Below are positions 23,237 to 31,263 of a stretch of DNA of 64,000 bases, piece after piece; position 1 is the stretch's first letter, and each line of letters opens with the position of its first letter. Source of the DNA: DASRBN01 sp035294305 (GTDB taxonomy: Bacteria; Chloroflexota; Ktedonobacteria; Ktedonobacterales; Ktedonobacteraceae); assembly GCA_035294305.1 (NCBI GenBank), contig DATGLD010000049.1, positions 186,001 to 250,000 of the forward strand, given 5' to 3'. A model generated the notes under the pieces. It was given only the letters and a program-made list of their open reading frames with translations, searched no databases and was not told the origin of the DNA. A program made the translations under genes and the position numbers.

Positions 23237-25930
23237 TCACCCTGCCTCATCGTGTGTGAGTGGGGCCTGCCCACGTCGCTTAAGCTCGTCGATGAGGCCT
23301 TCCGCGCCCTGTTTTTTAATGATCATCAACGTTGGATGCGCCGGACGCACAATCGCATCGTTGATGGAGGTTACGGCGGCAAGTTCGCGCAGGACGGCAC
23401 TATCGGCAACTTCCAGCAGGGTCGCATCGCTGTAGAGGCGAATGCGTCCGTAGTTCGCTATTCTGCTTTCAAGTTGCGCAAGCCATTGCTTGATGGCGGT
23501 ACTTTCACCGTACGCAGGCGCCCCGGCATTGCGCAGCAACTCTAGTAAAGGAGCAGGCGATTGTCCACGGCTGAGTGCCGCGCTCAATGATGCCGCGGAG
23601 AGTCGATAGCAAAGTTGACCTGCCTGAACACCGCAGATTTCGGTGAAGCGCTCAATCAGCTCAATGACCTCCCAGTTCTCAGGAATGGAAGGCAACAGCA
23701 GCTTGCTCTCTTCAGATACAGTAATCGTAGGGGCCAGATGTATCCCGCCCCCGGAACTATTCTCCGTCAAGGCCCCATTTATCGTGCTCACCGTCGTCCG
23801 CAGGCTGTTCGTTTCAGGAATGCCATTCAAAAGAACGCCCGCTGTTGGAGCTAGCCGGAAAGCAAGCAGGCGGTCGTCGGGTGCTAACACAATATCCGCG
23901 ATACCCCACCAGTGCAGTGGGCCTTGTATTAAGCGAGCGAGGTAGTGTCCCTCCGCGCGCAACCATTCCGGCAATTGCGCAGGGCGCAAGGGTCGCCCCT
24001 CTTCCTGCTCCATCCACCAGTGAGGCGATGAAAAATGGCGCTGTCTTCTCTGCAAGAAGTAGGGATTTAAGCGGTAGATGAAGCGCGCAAAGGAGGGAAA
24101 ATTGATCCAGCGATCTCGTGGTGCCTGCGCTATCAATGCGGTAAGGGTTTGCCGGGCCTCACTATTTTCGGCCTCCAGTTCTCCCGCTCGCAGCGCCGGT
24201 TGGCCTGAAGGTGTACAGCGGCAACACAATCGCACTCCCTCATCGTTCAGATCCAACAGCTCGGCATAACTGGTCTGCTTTAACCAATGCGAGAAGAGTT
24301 CTCGTAAAACGTCGGCGCGTCCCGGCCCAAGCAACAACTGTGCGGCATTGGGCAATACGCGCAGGCATGGTGTCGATGTGTCACCCGGATAGACGATCTC
24401 AGCCATTCTCAGCAATCGGACCGCGAAGCGCAAAAATCCGAGCGAGTATCTATTCATCGTCGCGGCCTGCAATGATTCCAGCAGCGAGGGTTCTGGCATA
24501 TCGCCCGGCGCTGGAATTAACATTGACCCATCGCTGGCCCCTGGATCTCCGTCTTTACGAGGAATTGGCGACGAAATCCCCACCCGATTAGCTGTTCCTG
24601 GCGCTGGACTGGGGACGCGATAAATCGGGCCTCTACGGGAATCGCGCCGCTCTTCCCGTTCAACCAGATAGCCATCCAGAGCACGTGCTATTAACAGAAG
24701 GTCGGCTAGAAGGGTATACTGTTCCGCCCATTGGACATTGAGCGCATCTTTATTCCCATTGCCGGAGGATTCGACTGCAAAAGTGGTGACGGGAACGGCT
24801 ACGTGCAAGGCTCTCCGCACTTCCAGCGGCACCTGCCAATGCAGGTCAAGCGATGCTCCACTCAATCCCATACGCTGTTGTAGTGAGGCGTTGAGGCTGG
24901 AGCGCAGGATAAATGCTTTACTTGAGAGGGCGAGCAGCATCGTTTGCAACTGGCCGGGGCTTCCTAATGAGAATCGTTCGCATAGGCCGCGCAGGTCTTC
25001 ATCGCTCATGGTGCCACCGGCGAGGGTGAGGGCGGCTAACAATTGACGCTGTGATTTTTCGAGGGTTGCCGCTATACGTCGCACCACTTCAGCCTGCTGA
25101 AGCATATTCGTGATTGCTTCAACTAACTGCAGCTTGTTCAAGCCAACCGTTGTTATATCATATTCACGAGCGATACCACGCAGTTCGCTGAGGCTTAATG
25201 ATGCAAGCATTTCGGCAATAGTGCCGGCATGCCCGGTGATCCTGGAGGTCGAGGCGTTGAAGTGGACCGCGCTACGCTGCATTGAGACGGCGGGAGTGAT
25301 ATCGCGCCCCTTTTGCGGATTCTGGCCAACGGATTCCGCCTGGGAATCCTGGACGGTTGATGGCATAGGTGGGTCCTCCTGGGAATGCGGGGCTCGAACG
25401 GCATCGCTATCTTTGGCGGAGGATAGGTGTGCCGCAGAAGGTATTGTTGTTGATTGAAAGGTTGCGGGATGAGAAATCCACTGGTAAAGCAGTGCGGCAG
25501 CATGAACACAGGCGGAGTCTTGCCGGTCGCATGTGCAGGTGGCAATCCATGAGTGGTCAGCCCGCACTTCGACCCCGACAATGTAGCATCCTGGAGCGTT
25601 TTGCGTATCTGCCTGTTTTATCGGTGTGACACCGTTTGTGTGTAATACTGCTTGCTCAGGAGAGATGTCGGGCACATCAACGATACCGGAGACTCTTGCC
25701 TCCTGGCGTTTCATTGAGTGGACGGCGCCAATACGGCAATATTCCTGCCCCAGCGAGGCGACCGTCAACCCGGCCACGCTGACGATATCAGCCTCACGCA
25801 GGCGCAACAAAGCGCCCGGTACCCCACTATATGCACCATACACATCATACATAACAAGCTGCTCCGGCACCTGTTCGTCTTCACCTTCCAGGTAAATAGA
25901 ATGAGACGAAAGAAGCGCGATAGTTCGCAC
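23237..25930 (-). CDS. SWIM zinc-finger protein with helicase-associated domain
   Basis: This 897-residue protein is a paralogue of its downstream neighbour. A SWIM zinc finger near residues 150-175 is clear: CTCDRQDSACVHAAALL (CxCx6CxH). After a Ser/Pro-rich linker comes a SAP-like segment (LSLSELRGIAREYDITTVGL), winged-helix-like repeats, and a C-terminal region similar to the helicase-associated domain (PTITVSEESKLLLPSIPENW, GRIRLYSDATLLEVADSAVL). The frame is open to a TTG at 25981, but that triplet is the -35 box of the promoter, so the in-frame GTG at 25928-25930 is the first usable start, about 16 bases after the likely +1. No helicase motor gene is nearby. Confidence 0.72.
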   Translation of the reverse strand: MRTIALLSSHSIYLEGEDEQVPEQLVMYDVYGAYSGVPGALLRLREADIVSVAGLTVASLGQEYCRIGAVHSMKRQEARVSGIVDVPDISPEQAVLHTNGVTPIKQADTQNAPGCYIVGVEVRADHSWIATCTCDRQDSACVHAAALLYQWISHPATFQSTTIPSAAHLSSAKDSDAVRAPHSQEDPPMPSTVQDSQAESVGQNPQKGRDITPAVSMQRSAVHFNASTSRITGHAGTIAEMLASLSLSELRGIAREYDITTVGLNKLQLVEAITNMLQQAEVVRRIAATLEKSQRQLLAALTLAGGTMSDEDLRGLCERFSLGSPGQLQTMLLALSSKAFILRSSLNASLQQRMGLSGASLDLHWQVPLEVRRALHVAVPVTTFAVESSGNGNKDALNVQWAEQYTLLADLLLIARALDGYLVEREERRDSRRGPIYRVPSPAPGTANRVGISSPIPRKDGDPGASDGSMLIPAPGDMPEPSLLESLQAATMNRYSLGFLRFAVRLLRMAEIVYPGDTSTPCLRVLPNAAQLLLGPGRADVLRELFSHWLKQTSYAELLDLNDEGVRLCCRCTPSGQPALRAGELEAENSEARQTLTALIAQAPRDRWINFPSFARFIYRLNPYFLQRRQRHFSSPHWWMEQEEGRPLRPAQLPEWLRAEGHYLARLIQGPLHWWGIADIVLAPDDRLLAFRLAPTAGVLLNGIPETNSLRTTVSTINGALTENSSGGGIHLAPTITVSEESKLLLPSIPENWEVIELIERFTEICGVQAGQLCYRLSAASLSAALSRGQSPAPLLELLRNAGAPAYGESTAIKQWLAQLESRIANYGRIRLYSDATLLEVADSAVLRELAAVTSINDAIVRPAHPTLMIIKKQGAEGLIDELKRRGQAPLTHDEAG

Positions 25931-25952
25931 CTGGAATCGACCATGTTGCGTT

Positions 25953-25981
25953 ATAATAGCACGTAGCAGACAGGGGGTCAA
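25953..25981 (-). promoter_or_regulatory. Sigma-70-type promoter for the SWIM/helicase-associated gene pair
   Basis: On the minus strand TTGACC (25976-25981) and TATTAT (25953-25958) are 17 bases apart, the ideal spacing. Transcription should begin near 25946, giving a very short leader before GTG 25930. Confidence 0.65.
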
Positions 25982-26106
25982 TCGTAGCCAGTGTCAATGC
26001 CCACGCTATCATTAACCAATAGAACGGCAATCAGGGGAAAAAGTCACGTGAGCAGTAGAACGTATTGATGCTGGCGCTGGCATCTTCATATCAGTGAGGC
26101 GTAAGG

Positions 26107-26115
26107 TGTTATACT
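26107..26115 (+). promoter_or_regulatory. Extended -10 promoter for the dienelactone hydrolase gene
   Basis: TGTTATACT is a TGn-extended -10 element about 80 bases upstream of the ATG at 26197; no strong -35 is visible. Confidence 0.45.
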
Positions 26116-26140
26116 TAAAAGGCACATGAGAGGCGCTAGC

Positions 26141-26168
26141 AGGCGACCACAAGAGTATACCTCTGCAA
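26141..26168 (+). repeat. Degenerate copy of the dispersed GGCGACCAC repeat
   Basis: AGGCGACCACAAGAGTATAC then CTCTGCAA keeps the order and spacing of the consensus with several changes. It lies in the leader of the dienelactone hydrolase gene. Confidence 0.6.
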
Positions 26169-26196
26169 TATTATGAATGAGAAGGAGGATTTTCCA

Positions 26197-26895
26197 ATGG
26201 CTCAAACAGCACAAGGTGTCACATTTCCATCCGGCGCAAAGAAAATCGACGCTTATCTGGCCCGTCCAGAGGGCGAGGGATCGTTTCCCGCCGTTGTCGT
26301 AATACACGAGGCATATGGTCTTAATGAGAATATCAGGGATATCACACGCCGCTTTGCCAACGAGGGATATATCGCCCTTGCCGTCGATCTCTTCGCGGGA
26401 CGCAATCGCGCCGTATGTATGTTCAGCTTCATGACCGCTATGTTCTTCAACTCACTCAATCACCAGGGTATTGTAGACCTCAAAGCAGCGCTGACCTTCC
26501 TCAGCGAGCAGCCCGGTGTCGATACTACCCGTCTTGGCGCGATTGGGTTCTGCATGGGAGGGGGCTTTGCCATCGCGTGGGCCTGCACGGACAGCCGTCT
26601 CAAGGTCATCGCGCCTTTCTACGCCTCGAATCCACGCCCGCTGGAAGCCGTGGCGCGTCTTTGTCCCGTTGTAGGCTCTTATCCCACCGCCGATTTCACC
26701 ACGGCGCAAGGGCATAAGCTAGAAGCAGCCTTGCAAGCTTACAACATCCCGCACGATATAAAATTCTATCCAGGCGCTAAACATTCCTTCTTCAATGAGC
26801 AGGGGAGCAGGTACAATCATGCCGCCGCCGAAGATGCATGGCAGCGTGTGCTGGCGTTCTTTAACGAGCAGATTGGAACGAAGGCCGCAGTGTGA
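26197..26895 (+). CDS. Dienelactone hydrolase family protein
   Basis: This is a 232-residue alpha/beta hydrolase with the Cys-Asp-His triad of the dienelactone hydrolase family. Visible are the oxyanion/Glu region VVVIHEAYGLNENIRD, the nucleophile elbow GFCMGGGFA with Cys, and the late His in PGAKHSFFNE. Family members open lactone rings in aromatic catabolism, but many have other carboxylester substrates; no catabolic genes are near. ATG 26197 follows AAGGAGGA by seven bases, so it is preferred to ATG 26173. Confidence 0.9.
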   Translation: MAQTAQGVTFPSGAKKIDAYLARPEGEGSFPAVVVIHEAYGLNENIRDITRRFANEGYIALAVDLFAGRNRAVCMFSFMTAMFFNSLNHQGIVDLKAALTFLSEQPGVDTTRLGAIGFCMGGGFAIAWACTDSRLKVIAPFYASNPRPLEAVARLCPVVGSYPTADFTTAQGHKLEAALQAYNIPHDIKFYPGAKHSFFNEQGSRYNHAAAEDAWQRVLAFFNEQIGTKAAV

Positions 26896-26901
26896 GCCTC
26901 T

Positions 26902-27366
26902 CTACTCTGCGTCTCTTAAATACTGTTTCTGCTCCATCATCTCAACCTGTTCATACGGAACAGGGGAAGAAAGAATCTCTTTATGGCCGTTCCAGGAGAC
27001 AGGTGAGTGGGCATTTTCGGCAGGACGAATATCCTTTGGTTCGTAAGAGGCTACCAATCGCTCACGCATCTGCGCGAACGCCTCAGCGTCGATCTCACCA
27101 GCTGCGTAGCGCTCGCGCAGTTTATCTAAGGAAGAGAGGCCATCTGACGGTGAAGCCAGCAGGTCTGCGAGAAGAGGTTTCACGTACGGCAAGATCAATC
27201 GCAGCAAGACCCACGTCATGATGATAAGCAGGGCGATCCAGAATATGGTGCTCAACATCGATAAAAATGCTGATGATTCTGGGCCTGGGGCAGGCGACCA
27301 GCCGTATCCACCACCATTCCATTGGTGTGGATGCCAGCGCATCCATGGGTGTTCATTTGGCCCCAT
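26902..27366 (-). CDS. SHOCT-domain membrane protein
   Basis: This 154-residue protein has a His/Trp/Gly-rich N-terminus (about 35 residues, with HPWMRWHPHQW), one membrane helix (LSTIFWIALLIIMTWVLLRL, about 37-57), and a SHOCT motif (SSLDKLRERYAAGEIDAEAF, about 77-100), a short helical module often found at the end of small bacterial membrane proteins. ATG 27366 follows GGAGG by nine bases. It lies 27 bases after the ferric-reductase-like gene and is likely co-transcribed. The His-rich head could bind metal. Function unknown. Confidence 0.8.
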   Translation of the reverse strand: MGPNEHPWMRWHPHQWNGGGYGWSPAPGPESSAFLSMLSTIFWIALLIIMTWVLLRLILPYVKPLLADLLASPSDGLSSLDKLRERYAAGEIDAEAFAQMRERLVASYEPKDIRPAENAHSPVSWNGHKEILSSPVPYEQVEMMEQKQYLRDAE

Positions 27367-27393
27367 TACGCATATCCTCCTTCCTTCTTTCCT

Positions 27394-28074
27394 TCATTTA
27401 ATATGGACAACTTCTGATGCTCTCTTGTTAATACGCTGTGTAGTAACATCAACGTTTCGTTGTGCGCGAGAGTCACTATGATTATAAGGAGCAGCAGTTC
27501 TGCTGGCGACTGCTTGCGCGCGCTCGCGCTGTTTGCGTTTGCCTGCCGGATCCAATAGCCGCCGGCAGAACAGTGACCCTACCAGTATAATACTGGCGAT
27601 ATAGATGCCCAGCGCCCAGGGTGCCTGCGTATCGCTGCCCGTACCCAGGCCGTGAATAGTCGCGAGGGCATAAATACCCAGCGTCAGAACGTGCAGTCGC
27701 CGCCACCATGTATAGCCTATATGCGGGCGCAGCCAGGTGCTGATGCCGATAGCGATGCCAAGGTATAACGCGACGATGCCGAGCGCCATCCAGAATGTAC
27801 GATACGTGCTGGCAAAAGGAATGAATACTTCGTACCAGCCGAAACGTGTGAACGGATCTATCCAGACCGCCAGCACATGCACGGCGATAAAGATCGTGCC
27901 GAGCAACGTCAGAAAGTTATGTAATTCGCTGTTGATCAGTCGCGGCCACCAGCGTGGTGACTGCAACTGTGTCGAGAGCGCCAATCCTATTGCGACTGCT
28001 AATGTCAGTAATATATACGCGGTAAAGCCGCCTGCCCGCGCCACATTCCAGGTAATTGCTTCCCATATTGCCAT
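27394..28074 (-). CDS. Ferric-reductase-like membrane protein (heme b)
   Basis: This protein of 226 residues has about six membrane helices and matches the ferric reductase-like transmembrane domain, which carries electrons across the membrane on b hemes. Paired His candidates are in SELHNFLTLLG, AVHVLAVW, WRRLHVLTLG and ATIHGLGTG. A basic tail follows. No NAD/FAD reductase domain is fused. Neighbours are a His-rich SHOCT protein and a Ser-rich membrane protein, so a small membrane redox unit is plausible. A MsrQ-like partner role is an alternative, but no MsrP gene is present. Confidence 0.82.
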   Translation of the reverse strand: MAIWEAITWNVARAGGFTAYILLTLAVAIGLALSTQLQSPRWWPRLINSELHNFLTLLGTIFIAVHVLAVWIDPFTRFGWYEVFIPFASTYRTFWMALGIVALYLGIAIGISTWLRPHIGYTWWRRLHVLTLGIYALATIHGLGTGSDTQAPWALGIYIASIILVGSLFCRRLLDPAGKRKQRERAQAVASRTAAPYNHSDSRAQRNVDVTTQRINKRASEVVHIK

Positions 28075-28168
28075 GATTTTACCTCCATAAGTTGGGCAGG
28101 CCGCACTTCCACCGTCTCTAGTATATCATAGTGTATCGTGTTTGTGGCCTGCATGCATCACTATTTCC

Positions 28169-28780
28169 TCAAGAAACGCTGGTTCCGCTTACGGATGACG
28201 ATGAGCTACTTGAACCAAAATTATTACTGCCGCTCTGGTTAAAGTAGCCGCCGGAACTGCTCGTGGAGCTATTCGAGCTACTCGAACTGTTATTTGAGCT
28301 ACTCGAGTTGCTATTCGAACTGCTTGAGTTGGTAGAAGACGAACTTGACGATGATGTTGATTGAGAAGTCGTCGATGACGTACTATTGGTTGCGGTGGTA
28401 GTAGCGATCTGGTGATAGGCCACGAGCCCACTGATGGAACCGAAGCTGATAATAGATGCTACAACCAGCGACTGCTTGAACTTGCGAACCAGCTCCAACG
28501 CGCGCGCCTTTGTCATGCGCAGCTCTTTGGGTGCCTGCCCTGCTGCCCTCCTGGCGCCTGCAAGAGTGGGCTGTCCCGCGCTCCTGGCATCCGCGCGAGG
28601 CGCCAGTACATTGTGGGGCCGTTGAGCGCTAACTCTTTGTTGCTGCTCGCGATACTGCGCAGGTGAAGGCGGCCACGCAATTTGCTCCTTAATATCTGTA
28701 TGATCTTTGTTTGCAAGAGTTTGATTCTGCTGTGGTATCCAGGGAACAGATTGTTCATATTCGTATGGATTTGTTTCCAT
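28169..28780 (-). CDS. Membrane protein with Ser/Asn-rich tail
   Basis: This is a 203-residue protein with no recognised domain. It has a hydrophilic N-terminal part, a basic helix (KARALELVRKFKQS), one membrane segment (LVVASIISFGSISGLVAYHQ, about 105-125), and then about 80 residues almost entirely Ser, Asn, Thr and Gly. The tail is probably outside the cell and could be O-glycosylated (the GT39 gene is downstream of the next gap). It lies in the same direction as the ferric-reductase-like gene, 95 bases before it. Confidence 0.7.
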   Translation of the reverse strand: METNPYEYEQSVPWIPQQNQTLANKDHTDIKEQIAWPPSPAQYREQQQRVSAQRPHNVLAPRADARSAGQPTLAGARRAAGQAPKELRMTKARALELVRKFKQSLVVASIISFGSISGLVAYHQIATTTATNSTSSTTSQSTSSSSSSSTNSSSSNSNSSSSNNSSSSSNSSTSSSGGYFNQSGSNNFGSSSSSSSVSGTSVS

Positions 28781-28830
28781 TGTTTGCTCTCCTTATTATT
28801 GGTGAGTTATCACAAGGGTGTCATTGGATT

Positions 28831-28860
28831 GGAGGGCGACACCAGGGTACGCCCTTACAA
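28831..28860 (+). repeat. Copy of the dispersed GGCGACCAC repeat
   Basis: GGAGGGCGACACCAGGG then TACGCCCTTACAA matches the consensus with one base missing in the GACCAC stretch. Confidence 0.8.
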
Positions 28861-28971
28861 AATCTCTTTTCCTCACAGTATGAGCATAGCCTCTGTTGAT
28901 TTAATCTTCATTGGAGAAAAATGTGAGGTTTCCAATTTGAGTGATCCTGAATGTGAGACACAGGCAAGGGT

Positions 28972-29024
28972 GGAGGGCGTACCCTTGTGGTCGCCCTCTC
29001 GATGCTCATATGTGGTCGCCCTCC
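28972..29024 (-). repeat. Full plus half copy of the dispersed repeat
   Basis: A full inverted copy (28972-29000, GGAGGGCGTACCC then TTGTGGTCGCCCTCTC) is followed after about ten bases by a half copy TGTGGTCGCCCTCCA (29010-29024). The same full-plus-half layout recurs at 44177 and 61317. Confidence 0.8.
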
Positions 29025-29091
29025 ACCTCCAGCTTTTCCGCCCTCGCCCTCTTTCCCGTACCTCATATACGGGATGACTTATGTTAAGCGT

Positions 29092-31182
29092 TCATTTTGT
29101 GGTTGAGCAGTAGTACAGCATTGTCCCACCTGAGCCAGACCCACTATTGGTCGAGGAGGATTGCCAGGCGCTTGACGGCACTGCCGTGCAGTTCTGTATT
29201 ACCCAGGAGGTGAGAGAACTTTGCTGGCCAGGTCCGCCACCAGCTTCTCCCAATCCTCGTGGCCCACCGGCACCGGGTCCTGGAAAATCTCCGTTCTGGC
29301 CGGGCAACTGGTCGATTGCCTGCTGTGATGGACCAGATCCTCCACCGAACGAGTCGAGCAGGAAGTAGCGTACTGTTCCGTTCTTTACAAGCGCGGTTAG
29401 CTGCGAGGTCGTCAGGATAGGGTCGCTACCGCTGAAGCCTCCCAGCGCCATGACCGGCCTGTTCGTTGCCAGGATGATACTATCGGCTGCGTTTGAGCTG
29501 GGTACGGCTACCAGGTACTTCGCGTTCCCCTGGTGCGCTTCCAGGTATTTGATAAGCGCGGTGTCTACGCCCGCATTGATGTTTGCGGTGCCGTTGCCAC
29601 CAGGGCCTCCTTGCTGTGTTGGGCCTGCTACGGGCAACTGAACGGAAACGTCTTCCAGCACCGGTATGGCCGCCCATACGGTAGGGGTAATCATCAGTCC
29701 TAACATAGCAAGACTCAATATGGGCAGCATATAGCGCGCCTTGCTGATAGCGAAATCGAAGCGCGGAAGCAGGCGGAGAACGAATAGCACGGTCGCGCCT
29801 CCTACACAAAGGATAGCAATGAGAGGTATGAGCGCCTGGCCCCAGGTAGGGTAGCTATTCAGGATGTTGATCTGGACGACGGCCGTCGCGATCAGTGCCA
29901 GGGGCAGCAGCCAGCCTCTCCAACCGGAGCGCTGGTAATCCTGCCACATAGTGACGATGCCAATGCCGGAGAGCGTGGCAATCGCGGGAGCCATTTCAGC
30001 CAGGTAGTACTGGTGGAAGAAGCCGGCGATGCTGAAGAAGACGCCCATAGTAAGCAGCCACATGCCCCACAATATCAGGGATTGCTGTTTGCGGTCGCTT
30101 TGCGGGTGCGGTCGTCGCTGCCAGGCAACCGCGAGCGCGCCGAGTATCGCCAGGGGTAACAGCCAGGCGATCTGTTCTCCTAACGGTTCGGTAAAGAGGC
30201 GCAGCGGGCCAGGTGTACCCGTATCAAAAACGCCGTTGCTGCCTCCGCTGCCCTGCGGGCCGCCATTTCCATTCGCGTTGCTGGATTGATTGGATGCGCC
30301 CGTATTCGCATTTGTGCGTCCGCCGATACCGAATTGTCCCAGCAGGCGGCTGATACCATTGTAGCCAAGCGCGAGGCTGATCTCTGAGTTATTCTGGCTG
30401 GAGCCGACATAGGGACGTTGCGAGGCCGGGGTAAGATCGACGGCCAGCGCCCATGAGAGCGAGATGGAGAGCAACAGCAATCCTGCAAGTGCCAGGTGCA
30501 GCACGCGCTTCCATATGCTCCTGGGCGCGGCGAGCAGGTAGAGCAGGCCATAGGCGGGCACGACCAGGTAGGCTTCCAGCATCTTGATATTGAAGCCTAT
30601 TCCTACCGCTACGGCGCACAGCAGCAGCCAGCGCAACTTCCCGGTTTCGGCGGCCCGCAGCACCGCCCAAGCGCCTAACAGCAGAACTAGCGCCAGCGTG
30701 CTATCAATCGTGTTATTGCGATTGGTTACGACGCTGATCGGACTGAGCGCCAGGGCCAGCGCAGCCAGTAGACCGGCCACCACGCCAAAGTGACGCCGCA
30801 CCAGGTGATACAGCAGAGCTACCGAGAGTACGCCAGCCAGAGCCTGAGGCAAAAATACGCTGAAAGGCGTAAAACCGAAGATTTTTGCGCTCAGTACCTG
30901 CAGCCAGAAGCCTAGCGGGGGTTTGTCGATGGTGACAAAGCCGCCGGGGTCGTAGGAGACAAAGAAGAAATTGTGCAGGTTATCGAGCATACTGCGCACC
31001 CCGGCGGCATAATATAGGTTGCCGAAGCCATTCTGCCCCAACTGGTAAAAATTCATGAAGAGCGAGACGAGCATTACCCCCACCAGCGCCAGCCGTTGCC
31101 AGAGAGATGAGGGAGCAGCGGCCTTCTTTCTCGCTGTATACTCACCCGCTTGTACTTGAGCCGTCGTGTCTACTATAGCCAT
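29092..31182 (-). CDS. GT39-family membrane glycosyltransferase
   Basis: This 696-residue protein has about twelve membrane helices and belongs to the GT39/ArnT-PMT-like (GT-C) enzymes that move sugars from a polyprenyl-phosphate donor on the outer face of the membrane. The conserved loop FVTIDKPPLGFWLQ near residue 80 holds the Asp typical of the fold, and NNTIDSTLALVLL is the second loop signature. Two Gly/Ser/Asn-rich stretches (about 285-325 and the last 80 residues) are unusual. The GtrA-GT2 fusion gene lies 81 bases upstream; it could supply the lipid-linked sugar. The acceptor is unknown. Confidence 0.85.
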   Translation of the reverse strand: MAIVDTTAQVQAGEYTARKKAAAPSSLWQRLALVGVMLVSLFMNFYQLGQNGFGNLYYAAGVRSMLDNLHNFFFVSYDPGGFVTIDKPPLGFWLQVLSAKIFGFTPFSVFLPQALAGVLSVALLYHLVRRHFGVVAGLLAALALALSPISVVTNRNNTIDSTLALVLLLGAWAVLRAAETGKLRWLLLCAVAVGIGFNIKMLEAYLVVPAYGLLYLLAAPRSIWKRVLHLALAGLLLLSISLSWALAVDLTPASQRPYVGSSQNNSEISLALGYNGISRLLGQFGIGGRTNANTGASNQSSNANGNGGPQGSGGSNGVFDTGTPGPLRLFTEPLGEQIAWLLPLAILGALAVAWQRRPHPQSDRKQQSLILWGMWLLTMGVFFSIAGFFHQYYLAEMAPAIATLSGIGIVTMWQDYQRSGWRGWLLPLALIATAVVQINILNSYPTWGQALIPLIAILCVGGATVLFVLRLLPRFDFAISKARYMLPILSLAMLGLMITPTVWAAIPVLEDVSVQLPVAGPTQQGGPGGNGTANINAGVDTALIKYLEAHQGNAKYLVAVPSSNAADSIILATNRPVMALGGFSGSDPILTTSQLTALVKNGTVRYFLLDSFGGGSGPSQQAIDQLPGQNGDFPGPGAGGPRGLGEAGGGPGQQSSLTSWVIQNCTAVPSSAWQSSSTNSGSGSGGTMLYYCSTTK

Positions 31183-31263
31183 ACATGTGTTCTCCTCGTG
31201 TTATTGAATGTTCTGGCGATTGCGCCAGGCATATCGTTTCATGAACGCAAGCATAGAGCCTGC

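Larger units (their letters stand above)
28781..29091. other. 311-base intergenic region with two repeat loci
   Basis: No coding sequence is supported. The dispersed repeat occurs at 28831-28860 and, inverted with a half copy, at 28972-29024. A promoter for the Ser-rich membrane protein must lie here on the minus strand, but I see no clear hexamers. Confidence 0.6.
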
